64,000 nt of DNA from Xanthocytophaga flava (GCA_030068525.1 JASJOS010000015.1:186001-250000); one strand, 5' to 3'; shown: positions 9,576 through 19,461, counted from the first letter of the stretch. The notes: generated by a model not told the origin, from the letters alone. Numbers and translations are program-made.

Positions 9576-11087
9576 CTATAATTGAGGAACCTCTTCATTT
9601 TTTGCCTCTGTTTTGGGTTGAGACAGAGATGATTTGTTTGTTTTTTTGAAACGTGCGATAAATTTATTAAACGCAATTTTGTAAATATCTGCATCAAATA
9701 ATCGCGAGTCGTTGCGTGCTTGTCTTAGGAAAAACAAGCCAATCATGAACAAAACAAAGTCTGCCAGCCATGCTCCATAGGCTATTTCCATCACACCTTC
9801 CCGTGCCCATTTTTCACCCATTAGTGTTAATACGTAAAATAAAATAAAGAACCCAATAGAAACAAGAACAGGAACTCCTAAACCTCCTTTTCGAATGATT
9901 GATCCTAAAGGAGCACCAATAAGAAACATTGCCAGACACGCTACCGATTGTGTAAAACGGCGATGCCGTTCGATCGCAAAAATCCTGTATTCTTTTAGTG
10001 CGCTTTCTTGTTGGTATTTCCCTCCATCCAGATTGCTTTTTACATTACGTGCCTGATTAATAGCTGTTTCAATAATACTTACCTTTTTATAAGGTGGGTC
10101 TTGCAGATGGGCACGCTCTGTTGAATCCGCCCAATTGTTAGATCCATTTGTTATTTTTATCTTTTGAGCAACATTTGAATTGATTTGTTTTAAATGATGG
10201 TAATAATATTGAGAAACTCCTGTCTCTGTATTATGAATTTCTTTTTCGAGTTTTTTATTCAAAGAATCTGCGGATTCCCGTAGTTCTGTGAAGTTTTTCA
10301 TTAAGCGATCATACTTGAACAAGGAGGTAGGTGTTGTGTCCATTTCAAACGACGCCAAACTAAAGACCATCTTGGTTCGTTTGAAGACATTGCGTATAAA
10401 CTGTGCTTTTTGATCACGTCGATTGCTGGCTCCCTGATCATCATAAATTGTACCATTGAACAACTCAAAAACAAGATACTTGCCATTCATCATATTGTAC
10501 ATTTGTGCTGAATCTGCAAGAATTAAACGCGAGTTTCCATGTCCTTGACTATGATCATAAATCATAAGTCCTTTCATGCTTTTACCATCTGGAAATTTCT
10601 TGTTAGCTTTTATACTTACTCCTTCTAATCCACTATAGAAAATCCCTTCTTTGATAGATAGAGAGGGCTTCTTTTGTCGTATATCGTATAACAGGCTATA
10701 GGCTCTGAGATTGGCTTTGGGTACAATGTTATTGTTAAACCAGAACGCGAATAAAGTTAATCCTACTGCAAAAATAAATACAGGTTGTAAGGCACGTAGC
10801 AAAGAAATACCTGAACTTTTAATAGCTGTTAATTCATTATATTCACCCAGGTTTCCAAAAGCAATCAACGAGGAAAGGAGAATCGAAAGAGGAAAGGCAA
10901 CTGTTGAAGTGTTAATGCTGAAATAAAAGAGAAGTTTTATATAAACAAGAAACGACAATCCCTTGCCTACAATCTCATCAAAATACTTGACTAACGTCTG
11001 AGTTACAAATATAAAAACAACTACAGCAAAGGTAAGTACAAAAGGACCCAGAAACGCTTTTAATACCAAAATGTGTATCTTCTTCAT
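9576..11087 (-). CDS. LptF/LptG-family permease (YjgP/YjgQ)
   Basis: 503 residues. There are N-terminal membrane segments (FLGPFVLTFAVVVFIFVTQ and two more by residue ~130), a long soluble periplasmic part and C-terminal membrane segments from ~380 (SVACLAMFLIGAPLGSIIRKGGLGVPVLVSIGFFILFYVL). This is the YjgP/YjgQ layout of LptF and LptG, which form the inner-membrane part of the lipopolysaccharide exporter. The periplasmic region is longer than in E. coli (~360 residues) and includes a charged helical insert near 260-350, common in this phylum. F or G cannot be decided from one copy. Confidence 0.88.
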   Translation of the reverse strand: MKKIHILVLKAFLGPFVLTFAVVVFIFVTQTLVKYFDEIVGKGLSFLVYIKLLFYFSINTSTVAFPLSILLSSLIAFGNLGEYNELTAIKSSGISLLRALQPVFIFAVGLTLFAFWFNNNIVPKANLRAYSLLYDIRQKKPSLSIKEGIFYSGLEGVSIKANKKFPDGKSMKGLMIYDHSQGHGNSRLILADSAQMYNMMNGKYLVFELFNGTIYDDQGASNRRDQKAQFIRNVFKRTKMVFSLASFEMDTTPTSLFKYDRLMKNFTELRESADSLNKKLEKEIHNTETGVSQYYYHHLKQINSNVAQKIKITNGSNNWADSTERAHLQDPPYKKVSIIETAINQARNVKSNLDGGKYQQESALKEYRIFAIERHRRFTQSVACLAMFLIGAPLGSIIRKGGLGVPVLVSIGFFILFYVLTLMGEKWAREGVMEIAYGAWLADFVLFMIGLFFLRQARNDSRLFDADIYKIAFNKFIARFKKTNKSSLSQPKTEAKNEEVPQL

Positions 11088-11280
11088 AACTACTATGCTT
11101 TTACTGTTCTGCAGGATTTTAGACGGGATAGTTTTTACACAGGAAATAATTTTTAGAGTTTCCTCAAAAACTGTACCTGAGTTTGAAAAGCAAAATAATA
11201 TCTAATGATTTGTAAAAACTATACTTCGCACGTCATTATTTAGTAACCGAACAATAAAAGATTGGAAAATCAACTACTAT

Positions 11281-11676
11281 TTAGCCTCCCACAGTTTCTT
11301 TTAACGATGCTATCAGATTTTCCCAAAGCTCCTGAAGATCTTCTTCCTCAGCCATCTCTGAATAGTCTGTGATCTTTACAAAGGATGATTGAGTCAATTC
11401 ATTCTGATCAAATTTAAACTCAATGTAGTTAGGGTCTGTAGATTCTTTTCCATCATCATCCAAAAACTCAAACTTAACATAACGGTTTAAACGTTGGGCA
11501 GCAATTTTTGCGTAATGAGGGCGATTGTCCCACTGAAAGCTGAATACTTTTTCACCATCTATGGAAACATCATCAGCAAACCATTGAGCCAAACCGGCAG
11601 GGGTAGTAAAGTAGGAAAAAAGCATTTTGGGAGATGCCTTCATTTCATACTCAACTGAGAATTTAAATTTCTCCAT
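11281..11676 (-). CDS. START-like (SRPBCC) domain protein
   Basis: 131 residues, acidic, soluble. The pattern MEKFKFSVEYEMKASPKMLFSYFTTPAGLAQWFADDV is the opening of an AHSA1/START-like fold. The C-terminal helix (LQELWENLIASLKETVGG) closes the fold. It belongs to the small START-like family that is widespread in Bacteroidota. The ligand is unknown. It is an isolated gene, divergent from the tRNA promoter at 11725. Confidence 0.8.
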   Translation of the reverse strand: MEKFKFSVEYEMKASPKMLFSYFTTPAGLAQWFADDVSIDGEKVFSFQWDNRPHYAKIAAQRLNRYVKFEFLDDDGKESTDPNYIEFKFDQNELTQSSFVKITDYSEMAEEEDLQELWENLIASLKETVGG

Positions 11677-11724
11677 TTGTAAAAGGTTTAGTGCCAGGTA
11701 TTATTGCAAATATTGAAAAAAAAA

Positions 11725-11757
11725 TTTGTAAATTAAAATAAAAACTTCATACCTTTG
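11725..11757 (+). promoter_or_regulatory. Promoter of the CAT tRNA
   Basis: TTTG at 11725-11728 and TACCTTTG at 11750-11757 are separated by 21 bp. This is a textbook Bacteroidota promoter, 11 bp upstream of the tRNA 5' end. Confidence 0.8.
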
Positions 11758-11768
11758 TGACCCAATTC

Positions 11769-11842
11769 GGCGAGGTAGCTCAGTTGGTTAGAGCACAGGA
11801 TTCATAACCCTGAGGCCACGGGTTCAACTCCCGTCCTCGCTA
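11769..11842 (+). tRNA. tRNA-Met (anticodon CAT)
   Basis: 74 nt cloverleaf. The acceptor is GGCGAGG/CCTCGCT (first pair G-U), the D arm is GCTC...GAGC, and the anticodon arm CAGGA-TTCATAA-CCCTG has one A-C mismatch at its base. The T arm is ACGGG-TTCAACT-CCCGT and the discriminator is A. CCA is not encoded. The G1-U72 pair and lack of three G-C pairs in the anticodon stem argue against the initiator tRNA. Elongator Met is most likely; a lysidine-modified tRNA-Ile(CAT) is not excluded. Confidence 0.93.
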
Positions 11843-11856
11843 CTAGATTTAATAAG

Positions 11857-11887
11857 CCCTTTATGCAACAGCATGAAGGGTTTTTTT
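11857..11887 (+). terminator. tRNA terminator
   Basis: CCCTTTATGC-AACA-GCATGAAGGG forms a stem with one mismatch and is followed by TTTTTTT. It begins 14 nt after the tRNA. Confidence 0.85.
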
Positions 11888-12021
11888 ATTTCATTTTCGG
11901 CAAGTTGCTAAAATTATTTCATTATGCTATGTTTTCATAACTTATTTCATTTTGAACTCAGTAACGAAGTTAGTGTGTCTTTTGTAACTAAGTGAATTTC
12001 TGCATCGTATAGGACAAACTG

Positions 12022-12051
12022 TTTGGGCGTAATCTAAAAGCATTACCTTTG
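12022..12051 (+). promoter_or_regulatory. Promoter of the second subtilase gene
   Basis: TTTG at 12022-12025 and TACCTTTG at 12044-12051 are separated by 18 bp. The predicted leader before the ATG at 12159 is about 100 nt. Confidence 0.7.
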
Positions 12052-12158
12052 TCATTCCTTAAACAAGATTTTTTTGTCAGTTTTGCTTCTTTGAAGAATG
12101 CATTTGCATGAGATTTGTTTATAACTAAAATTATGTCTCATTAATTATTTTCTATTAT

Positions 12159-13769
12159 ATGATAAGAATAAACATCCGGAGAGTTGCTCAACCTATAATT
12201 CTGGCGGCTTTACTTAGTGGCTCTGGGTTTGCACAATCAGCAGATACCGAAAAAAAAGCTCCTGAAAACTGGTTCAACCTAGATCCGATTACAGATAAAG
12301 TATATGGAGTAAGTACAGAAAAAGTATATCAGGAACTTTTGAAAGGGCGTACTGCAAAGCCAGTGATAGTTGCTGTAATTGATGGGGGAGTGGATGTGAA
12401 CCATGAGGATTTAAAATCAGTGATATGGACAAATCCAAAAGAAATACCCAACAATGGAAAAGATGATGATAAAAATGGCTATATAGATGATGTATACGGC
12501 TGGGATTTCATTGGTGGGAAAGATAGTAGTGTGCATTATGATAATCTGGAGTTGACACGTCTATACCGTTCCATGTTGCCTAAGTTTGAGAAAGCAGATA
12601 CAACTAAGTTTTCTGAGGCTGATAAAAAAGAATACACACGTTTCAAAGAGATTAGCGTTGCCTATGAGAAAGAGGCAAAAGAATCGCAGGGAAACTATTT
12701 TGGCTATCAGATGATGATGGATGGTATAGAAAATATGAAGAAAAAAATAGGTAAAGAGACTATCACAGCAGCTGATGTGCAGGCATACAAACCAACAGAT
12801 CCGGTATCTGAACAAGTGAAGCAGATTGTGGAGAATGCGCTGGCAAGTGGGGCAACATTCAATGAGTTAGTTGGACAATTAAAAGAGGCTATTGATTATT
12901 TTGAGGCGAAAGCAAAGTATCATACGAATCTTGACTATGATCCACGTAGCATTGTAGGAGACAATTATACAGATGCCAAAGAAAAAATATATGGCAACAA
13001 TGACGTAGTGGGCCCTGATGCAGACCATGGTACACACGTAGCGGGAATTATTGCTGCTGTTCGCGACAATAACCTGGGAATTAAAGGGGTTTCAAATGCT
13101 ACTAAAATAATGGTTCTTCGAGTAGTGCCAAATGGAGATGAAAGAGACAAGGATGTAGCCAATTCAATCCGGTATGCTGCTGATAATGGTGCTAAAGTAA
13201 TTAATATGAGTTTTGGAAAAAGCTATTCCTGGAATAAAGGTGTGGTAGACGAAGCTGTAAAATATGCTGCATCCAAAGATGTATTGCTGATTCATGCTGC
13301 GGGTAATGATGCTCAGAACAATGATGAAGCAGATAATTTCCCAAATGACGAAGATGATAACGCCAAGGAAATTGTTAACAACTGGGTTGAAGTAGGAGCT
13401 TCTTCCTGGAAATCTGGTGAGCAGGGAATAGGTGATTTTAGTAATTATGGAAAAAATTCCGTAGACGTATTTGCACCTGGTGTAGCTATTCATTCCACTA
13501 CTCCTGGATCTAAGTATGCTGATCATAACGGTACAAGTATGGCTGCACCAGTGGTTTCAGGTGTGGCTGCTTTGATTCGGGCTTACTATCCTAAATTAAA
13601 AGCGGCACAGGTTAAAGAAATTTTGATGAAATCAGCTCTTCCTTATAAAGAGAAGGTACAAGTTCCTGGCTCAGAAGGGCAAACAGCAAATTTGTCGGAT
13701 TTGAGTAAGACAGGAGGAATTGTAAATGCGTACGAGGCTTTAAAAATGGCTCAGAAGATGTCTAAATAA
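12159..13769 (+). CDS. Secreted S8 family serine peptidase (subtilase)
   Basis: 536 residues with a signal peptide (residues 1-26, ending GFAQS). The catalytic triad is complete: Asp75 in VAVIDGGVDV, His290 in DHGTHVAGI and Ser460 in NGTSMAAP. The oxyanion Asn lies in HAAGND. Between Asp and His there is a ~150-residue charged insert (residues ~110-265) that is not part of the minimal fold. There is no type IX sorting tail, unlike the gene at the left edge, so it probably acts in the periplasm. It has its own promoter and terminator and is a single-gene unit. Confidence 0.94.
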   Translation: MIRINIRRVAQPIILAALLSGSGFAQSADTEKKAPENWFNLDPITDKVYGVSTEKVYQELLKGRTAKPVIVAVIDGGVDVNHEDLKSVIWTNPKEIPNNGKDDDKNGYIDDVYGWDFIGGKDSSVHYDNLELTRLYRSMLPKFEKADTTKFSEADKKEYTRFKEISVAYEKEAKESQGNYFGYQMMMDGIENMKKKIGKETITAADVQAYKPTDPVSEQVKQIVENALASGATFNELVGQLKEAIDYFEAKAKYHTNLDYDPRSIVGDNYTDAKEKIYGNNDVVGPDADHGTHVAGIIAAVRDNNLGIKGVSNATKIMVLRVVPNGDERDKDVANSIRYAADNGAKVINMSFGKSYSWNKGVVDEAVKYAASKDVLLIHAAGNDAQNNDEADNFPNDEDDNAKEIVNNWVEVGASSWKSGEQGIGDFSNYGKNSVDVFAPGVAIHSTTPGSKYADHNGTSMAAPVVSGVAALIRAYYPKLKAAQVKEILMKSALPYKEKVQVPGSEGQTANLSDLSKTGGIVNAYEALKMAQKMSK

Positions 13770-13795
13770 TCAAAAGACATAAATAAAGTCTACGG

Positions 13796-13828
13796 AGCTG
13801 TACTCAATTTGAGTACAGCTTTTTTTTT
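13796..13828 (+). terminator. Terminator of the subtilase gene
   Basis: A perfect 10-bp stem (AGCTGTACTC / GAGTACAGCT) with a 5-nt loop is followed by eight T. It may also serve the convergent DUF1003 gene, whose stop lies in the tail. Confidence 0.9.
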
Positions 13829-14531
13829 AATCTGTACTCTTCTTTTTCATTAATTGCTCCAGCATCTCTACCTGAAACTGCTGCAATTCTAATAGTTTTT
13901 GACCCTGATGCATAAGCAGATGATCTACTTTTTCATGCAAGAGCCGTATCTCCAGTTCTGCCTTTAAATTCACCTGATAATCATATTGAGATCGTAATCT
14001 GTCTTTTGCTTCCTGTCTGTTTTGACTCATCATAATAATTGGAGCCTGAATAGCTGCCAGACAGGATAATATTAGATTTAATAGTATGAATGGATATGGA
14101 TCAAATGGTTTATGGTATAAAACAAAAACGTTAACTCCCATCCATATAAACAGAAACGAGAAGAAGATGATGATAAATGTCCAGCTTCCTCCGAAATCTG
14201 CTACCTTGTCCGCAATCTTATCTCCCAGAGTTAGTTGCTGATCGCTTTCTACATCTACATTTCTTGAAAGAACTTCCGTATTACGTATACTCTCAATTAC
14301 CTTTTCATCCAGTTTGTTTAGCCTCCCTTTTTCATCGGCTAATAGCTGGCGAATGTATTGATTTCTGTATTTGTTGAGCTCTTCAACTGCAATATATCCT
14401 TTGGGTAACCAATCGGGGTGTTTTTCCTGTATGAGTTTGAGTATGTTAGGATGTATAGAGTGGACTGACGCCAGTTTTTCAATAGGTAGATTCTTCCCTG
14501 TAAGCTGACAATGGCTGGTAGTAGGCTTCAT
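13827..14531 (-). CDS. DUF1003 membrane protein
   Basis: 234 residues. The N-terminal ~110 residues are soluble and start with a CxxTGK-like motif (CQLTGKNLP). Two membrane helices (WTFIIIFFSFLFIWMGVNVFVLY and PFILLNLILSCLAAIQAPIIMM) are followed by SQNRQEAKDRLRSQYDYQVNLKAE, the DUF1003 signature. The tail is a Gln-rich coiled coil. The family function is unknown. No operon partner. Confidence 0.88.
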   Translation of the reverse strand: MKPTTSHCQLTGKNLPIEKLASVHSIHPNILKLIQEKHPDWLPKGYIAVEELNKYRNQYIRQLLADEKGRLNKLDEKVIESIRNTEVLSRNVDVESDQQLTLGDKIADKVADFGGSWTFIIIFFSFLFIWMGVNVFVLYHKPFDPYPFILLNLILSCLAAIQAPIIMMSQNRQEAKDRLRSQYDYQVNLKAELEIRLLHEKVDHLLMHQGQKLLELQQFQVEMLEQLMKKKSTD

Positions 14532-14613
14532 ACAGAATAAATGAGTACAAAATAATAAGTGTAAATCTGATAAATAATAGAATGGGTTCTATGTACGTTT
14601 GAAGTTGCCTGAA

Positions 14614-14955
14614 CTATTCAAATTTCCTGTTAAAGATACGTAATCGTACTGCAAAGATCTTTTGCAGCAAATTGCCAACCATTGTAGTGCGTTCAGGTAG
14701 ACTTCTATGAGGACTTTTCCACCCAACACGGAAAATAATTCGAGGGTTAGTAGAACGCGGTTTTAATTTTTTTTGTGAAGGGATAAATAACTCGGGTATC
14801 TGTTGTTTGTCGACTGCACTTAACTGCATAAGATCATACTTAAATTCAGTAAGAGAGGGTTGGCCAGACGCGTAAGTGCAGGAATCTTGCTGTGCATAGG
14901 TGAGAGAACTTAACAGACAAACCATATATAGTAAACAGGGAACCTTCATCGACAT
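14614..14955 (-). CDS. Small secreted protein of unknown function
   Basis: 113 residues with a probable signal peptide (residues 1-21, ending LTYAQ). The mature part is basic and has no recognised motif. It lies between DUF1003 and the efflux operon on the same strand, but a terminator at 14981-15016 separates it from the efflux pump. I do not recognise the family. The signal peptide is the main reason to call it real. Confidence 0.55.
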   Translation of the reverse strand: MSMKVPCLLYMVCLLSSLTYAQQDSCTYASGQPSLTEFKYDLMQLSAVDKQQIPELFIPSQKKLKPRSTNPRIIFRVGWKSPHRSLPERTTMVGNLLQKIFAVRLRIFNRKFE

Positions 14956-14980
14956 TCTACAGATAAAATTGTATACAAAT

Positions 14981-15016
14981 AAAAACTGGATACAGGCAAT
15001 CTTCTCCTATATCCAG
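14981..15016 (-). terminator. Terminator of the RND efflux operon
   Basis: On the minus strand, a CTGGATA / TATCCAG stem is followed by TTTTTATTTG. It lies just after the RND pump gene. Confidence 0.65.
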
Positions 15017-15037
15017 CCTTTACCTTGAAATGATAAA

Positions 15038-18000
15038 TCAGACTTGTCTAAGCTGTTTCTTTTCTTCTTTCTTGCGAATTTTTCGCCCATAGATCAGATT
15101 AAATATTGCTGGTAATATAAGTAATACCAGAATGGTGGCTGATATCAGACCTCCGATTACTACTACAGCAAGTGGTTTCTGGGTTTCGGAACCAATCCCT
15201 GTAGAAATCGCTGCCGGTAAAAGACCGAGACTTGCCATCAGTGCTGTCATTACTACAGGTCTGAGCCGACTAATAGCTCCTTCGCGAACTGCATCTTTGA
15301 GGAGCATGCCATTTTTCAGATTCTCATGGAAGATATTCACAAGAATTACGCCATTCTGCACCGAGACCCCAAATAACGCAATAAATCCAACACCTGCCGA
15401 GATACTAAAGTTAATTCCTGTCAAAAGTAATGCAAGAATTCCACCAATCAATGCGAAGGGAACGTTTAACAAGATAACGGTTGCATCGGTAGTACTGCCA
15501 AAGGCAAAGAAGAGGATCAGGAAGATCATAACAATGGAAATCGGTACTACTACAGATAATCGTTTGGTTGCTCGTTGCTGGTTTTCAAATTCTCCTGCCC
15601 ATTTTACTTTATAACCTTGGGGAAGCTTTATTTGCTGTGCTACACGTTGTTGCGCATCGGCAATGGTACTTCCTAAATCTCTACCCCGAACAGAAAATTT
15701 GACAGCGATAAACCGGGCATTGCTTTCCCGATACACAAAGGCTGGTCCGGCTACATTGCGCAAATGCGAGATTTCTTTAAGAGGGATTTTTGATCCGGTA
15801 CGTGTTGGCACCAATAGATCTTCAATCTTTTCTTCTGAAAAGCGATACGCTTCATCATACCGTACTTTTATATCAAAGCGTTTTTCATCCTCATAGAATG
15901 TACTGACTGTTTTACCGCCTACAGCCATTTCTATCACAGACTGGCAAGCTTCTGTACTGACATTATAAAGGGCCATTTTTTGCTGATCCAATTCAATTCT
16001 GAATTCAGGTTGCCCTAGGTTTTTGACAATACCCAGATCTTCTACACCCGGAACTTTTGCCAGAATGTCAAAAACATTTTTTGCTTGAGTATCTAAGTAC
16101 TTAAGGTCATTGCCAATAATCTTAACAGCCATAGAACCTTTCACACCTGATACCGCTTCTTCAACGTTGTCGGAAATAGGCTGAGAGAAACCAAAAGTAA
16201 CACCTTTATAGGATTTTAGCTTATCCTGCATCTGAGCTACGAGTTCATCTTTGGTAATATCCCGTTTCCATTCTTCTTTAGGATAGAGATCTACAAAGAA
16301 TTCTGCATTAAAGAATCCGGTTGGGTCTGTACCATCATTCGGACGTCCTGTCTGACTCATTACACCACGTACTTCCGGAAAGCTCTTGAAGATCTGACGT
16401 ATCTGACGTGTAAAGTGATAGCTATCGTCCAGATTGATGGATAATGGCATACTGGCACGTACATATACAGATCCTTCATTGAGGTGTGGCAAAAATTCAG
16501 AGCCGACAAAGCGGAACAGGAATAATGAGGTTGCCAGAATAACTACAGCGATGGAAATGCTTCGCTTAGGGAATTTTAAAACTTTATCCAGAGCTGGAAC
16601 GTAAAGTCGGTTCAGAAAGTTAACAAACGGATTATTTTTCTCCCGGACATTCTTATTCAAAAGCACATGGGTTAGCATGGGAATAAGGGTGAGACTGATA
16701 ATCAATGCACCCAGTAAGGCGAAACCTAGTGTATAAGCAAGAGGTGAAAACATCTTACCTTCCACTTTCTGGAAAGAGAATATGGGCAATAGGGCTGTAA
16801 TAATAATCAGCTTGGCAATAAAGATGGATTTTCCCATCTCAGTTGCTGTTTTCGAAATCCAGCCCATTTTAGCGCGTTTGTTAAAGGCTTCTTTACCAAG
16901 CTCATGCGATTTATGTGCCAGCATAACAAAGATTCCTTCCACCATCACCACAGCTCCATCAATGATAATCCCGAAGTCAATCGCTCCAATGGAGAGTAGA
17001 TTGGCACTCATACCCTTGATACGCATACAGATGAAGGCAAATAAAAGGGCTAACGGAATAACAATGGCTACTGTGACAGTGGTACGCCAGTCGGCCAGGA
17101 AGATGAGCAGAATAAATGTTACCAGCAAAATACCCACTACCACGTTTTCCGAAACAGTGTGCATGGTATGGTTATTCAGCGTGGTACGGTCATAGAAAAC
17201 GTTGATTTTTACATCTTTGGGTAGTACATAGTTATTCAGTTCATCAATCTTTTCATGCAAGGCCTGTAGTACTTCTCCTGGATTTTCACCCTTGCGCATA
17301 AGAATAATCCCTTCCAGTACATCATCTTTGGTGTCACGCCCTGCCATACCTAGGCGTGGCTGATAGCTTTCTTTGACAGTAGCAACATCTTTTATTTTGA
17401 TAGGGGCATTATTGACATTGTCTATGATTACATTCTCTACATCCTCAATTTTGGTTAACAGACCAATACTGCGTACCACAAACGCTTGATTACCTCGTTT
17501 GATTACATCACCACCTACGTTGATATTGCTTTTGCCTAAGGCATCGAAAACATCCAGTGCGGAGAATCCATAGTTGGCAAGAAGCTTAGGATTTACACTC
17601 ACCTCTATGGTTTTTACCCGGCCTCCAAAGCTTACCACATCTGCGATACCAGGCACAGATTTAAATTGTTTGTCAAGCGTCCAGTCCTGAATGGTTTTTA
17701 GTTCTGTAATATCTTTGGTTTTACTTTCCAGCGTATAACGATAAATCTCACCAGTAGGTCCAGATGGGGGTTGTATTTCTGAATCTGCTCCAGCAGGTAG
17801 GTCTACGTTGGCAAGTCGATTGGCTACCTCTACACGCGCATTGAAGTTGTCTACGCCATCTTCAAAAATCAGGGTAACAACTGAGAGACCGAATAGAGAA
17901 ATAGAACGAAGAGATGTCTTTTTGGGAATCACATTCATCTCTGTTTCTATAGGTATAGTCACAAAACGTTCTACTTCCTCCGAGCTTCTTCCTCTCCACT

Positions 18001-18163
18001 GGGTGATAATGATAACGTTGGTATTGGTGACATCTGGGAAAGCTTCAATGGGAGTATTGACAAAGCTGACCACTCCACCTACAATGAGCAGAAGGGTAGC
18101 AAAAATGACAAAAAACTTATTTTTGAGGGAGAACTTGATAACTCCTTTGATGAACTTATTCAT
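15038..18163 (-). CDS. RND efflux pump, heavy-metal (CusA/CzcA) type
   Basis: 1041 residues, the normal RND length, with twelve predicted membrane segments in two halves and two large periplasmic loops. The motif AIDFGIIIDGAVVMVEG in TM4 is characteristic of the heavy-metal-efflux branch (CzcA/CusA) rather than drug pumps. It should use the proton gradient to pull cations from the periplasm into the TolC-like channel. It is the last gene of a three-gene operon, with a 167-bp gap to the adaptor that contains a short hairpin at 18261-18290. The metal cannot be named from sequence. Confidence 0.93.
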   Translation of the reverse strand: MNKFIKGVIKFSLKNKFFVIFATLLLIVGGVVSFVNTPIEAFPDVTNTNVIIITQWRGRSSEEVERFVTIPIETEMNVIPKKTSLRSISLFGLSVVTLIFEDGVDNFNARVEVANRLANVDLPAGADSEIQPPSGPTGEIYRYTLESKTKDITELKTIQDWTLDKQFKSVPGIADVVSFGGRVKTIEVSVNPKLLANYGFSALDVFDALGKSNINVGGDVIKRGNQAFVVRSIGLLTKIEDVENVIIDNVNNAPIKIKDVATVKESYQPRLGMAGRDTKDDVLEGIILMRKGENPGEVLQALHEKIDELNNYVLPKDVKINVFYDRTTLNNHTMHTVSENVVVGILLVTFILLIFLADWRTTVTVAIVIPLALLFAFICMRIKGMSANLLSIGAIDFGIIIDGAVVMVEGIFVMLAHKSHELGKEAFNKRAKMGWISKTATEMGKSIFIAKLIIITALLPIFSFQKVEGKMFSPLAYTLGFALLGALIISLTLIPMLTHVLLNKNVREKNNPFVNFLNRLYVPALDKVLKFPKRSISIAVVILATSLFLFRFVGSEFLPHLNEGSVYVRASMPLSINLDDSYHFTRQIRQIFKSFPEVRGVMSQTGRPNDGTDPTGFFNAEFFVDLYPKEEWKRDITKDELVAQMQDKLKSYKGVTFGFSQPISDNVEEAVSGVKGSMAVKIIGNDLKYLDTQAKNVFDILAKVPGVEDLGIVKNLGQPEFRIELDQQKMALYNVSTEACQSVIEMAVGGKTVSTFYEDEKRFDIKVRYDEAYRFSEEKIEDLLVPTRTGSKIPLKEISHLRNVAGPAFVYRESNARFIAVKFSVRGRDLGSTIADAQQRVAQQIKLPQGYKVKWAGEFENQQRATKRLSVVVPISIVMIFLILFFAFGSTTDATVILLNVPFALIGGILALLLTGINFSISAGVGFIALFGVSVQNGVILVNIFHENLKNGMLLKDAVREGAISRLRPVVMTALMASLGLLPAAISTGIGSETQKPLAVVVIGGLISATILVLLILPAIFNLIYGRKIRKKEEKKQLRQV

Positions 18164-18260
18164 ACTTCAGCATGGAATGTATGTGTATAGATAGATGAAA
18201 CCTTAACTAATTTGAGACACATCAACTACTATAAAACAGTAATGTGTGTTCAGAAAAGGC

Positions 18261-18290
18261 ATGAGCCTATAAGGGAGCCTCCAGGCTCAT
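18261..18290. other. Short hairpin between adaptor and pump genes
   Basis: An 8-bp perfect stem (ATGAGCCT / AGGCTCAT) with a 14-nt loop and no clear U tract. It could be an RNA processing or stability element that sets relative expression of the two genes. This is inference. Confidence 0.35.
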
Positions 18291-18330
18291 TAATTATTCA
18301 ATCAATGAAAATGAATTATTTGACTGATAG

Positions 18331-19410
18331 TTAGCTGTTTAATTCGTTAAAGAGCAGTAGACTGCCTTCTGTTACGATAGTGTCGCCTGGTTTGATGTCT
18401 CCTTTCAGAAAGGCTTTTTGGGAAGTGTTTTTTAGTATCTCAACTTTGCGTTTTTCATATTTGCCATCTTTGGTAATAATGACGAAATAATCGTCGTTGT
18501 CAAAGACAACAGCTTTTAACGGCACGGCAAGCATTTTTTCATCCTGGGTGAGTTGAAGATGCACAGTAGCAAACATATCAGGTTTCAGCAGACCGTCAGT
18601 ATTATCAATCTCAACGCGTACTTTCATCACCCGAGAACTCTGATCCAGTACATTGGAAATATTGGATATTTTTCCTGTGAAGGTTTTATCCGGATAGGAT
18701 AATGTTTTGATGGTAACTTCCTGTCCCTGCTTCACAGACGCTATGTCGGTTTCATATACATTGGCAAGTACCCATACCTTTTTCAAATTAGAGATAACAA
18801 ACAAAGGCTCAGAATTATCTGGTCGTAATTCCTGACCTGTATTCACATTTTTCTCTACGATATAACCGGCTATAGGTGCTTTTACAACAAAATAAGGTTT
18901 GTCTGACTTGGTAGCTCCTCCATAAATGCGAAGAACTTCGCGACTACGGGAAGCTTCCTGTTCTGCTTTTTCTTTTTCCTTTTTAGCAGTCAGATAATCT
19001 GTTTCAGAAGCAAAACCTGACTTGTATAATGTTTCTGCATTCTGAAGGCTTTTTTGTGCTAACTCCAGATTGGCCTTATCTACTTCATAATCTTTTATGT
19101 AATTGGTCACATCCGCACTTTTAATCACTGCCAGTTCCTGTCCCTGCTGTACATACATGCCAAGCTGGGGCTTTACAGTTTCTACATTGCCACTAACCAG
19201 CGGAAACACTCGTACGACATTGCTTTCGTCAAAGGAAATTTCACCATTTAATACCAGTTCTGCTTCAGCATTAGTATAACTAACCACTGCTGTTTTATAA
19301 ATGGTACTGGTTGTTTGTTCATCTGTATCTTTTTCTGTTTGCTGTGGTGCTTGAGGCTTACTACAAGCAGCTAACACTAGCATTGACACGAAAATGAAAT
19401 ATTTTTTCAT
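18331..19410 (-). CDS. RND periplasmic adaptor (membrane fusion lipoprotein)
   Basis: 359 residues with a lipoprotein signal (LVLAAC, Cys16). The order is: barrel/lipoyl half-motif, coiled-coil hairpin (~105-150, DKANLELAQKSLQNAETLYKSGFASETDYLTAKKEKEKAEQEASR), second lipoyl half (YFVVKAPIAGYIVEKNVNTGQEL) and beta-barrel domain (VWVLANVYETDIASVKQGQEV). This is a HlyD/CusB-like adaptor linking pump and outer-membrane channel. It lies 51 bp after the TolC-like gene. Confidence 0.93.
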   Translation of the reverse strand: MKKYFIFVSMLVLAACSKPQAPQQTEKDTDEQTTSTIYKTAVVSYTNAEAELVLNGEISFDESNVVRVFPLVSGNVETVKPQLGMYVQQGQELAVIKSADVTNYIKDYEVDKANLELAQKSLQNAETLYKSGFASETDYLTAKKEKEKAEQEASRSREVLRIYGGATKSDKPYFVVKAPIAGYIVEKNVNTGQELRPDNSEPLFVISNLKKVWVLANVYETDIASVKQGQEVTIKTLSYPDKTFTGKISNISNVLDQSSRVMKVRVEIDNTDGLLKPDMFATVHLQLTQDEKMLAVPLKAVVFDNDDYFVIITKDGKYEKRKVEILKNTSQKAFLKGDIKPGDTIVTEGSLLLFNELNS

Positions 19411-19461
19411 ATAGGTAGGATGGATAAAATCAGGATTGAACCAGAGTTATAAATAAGTGGT

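Noticed and set aside
11769..11842. Initiator tRNA-fMet
   Set aside because: The first acceptor pair is G-U rather than the unpaired type and the anticodon stem lacks three consecutive G-C pairs.
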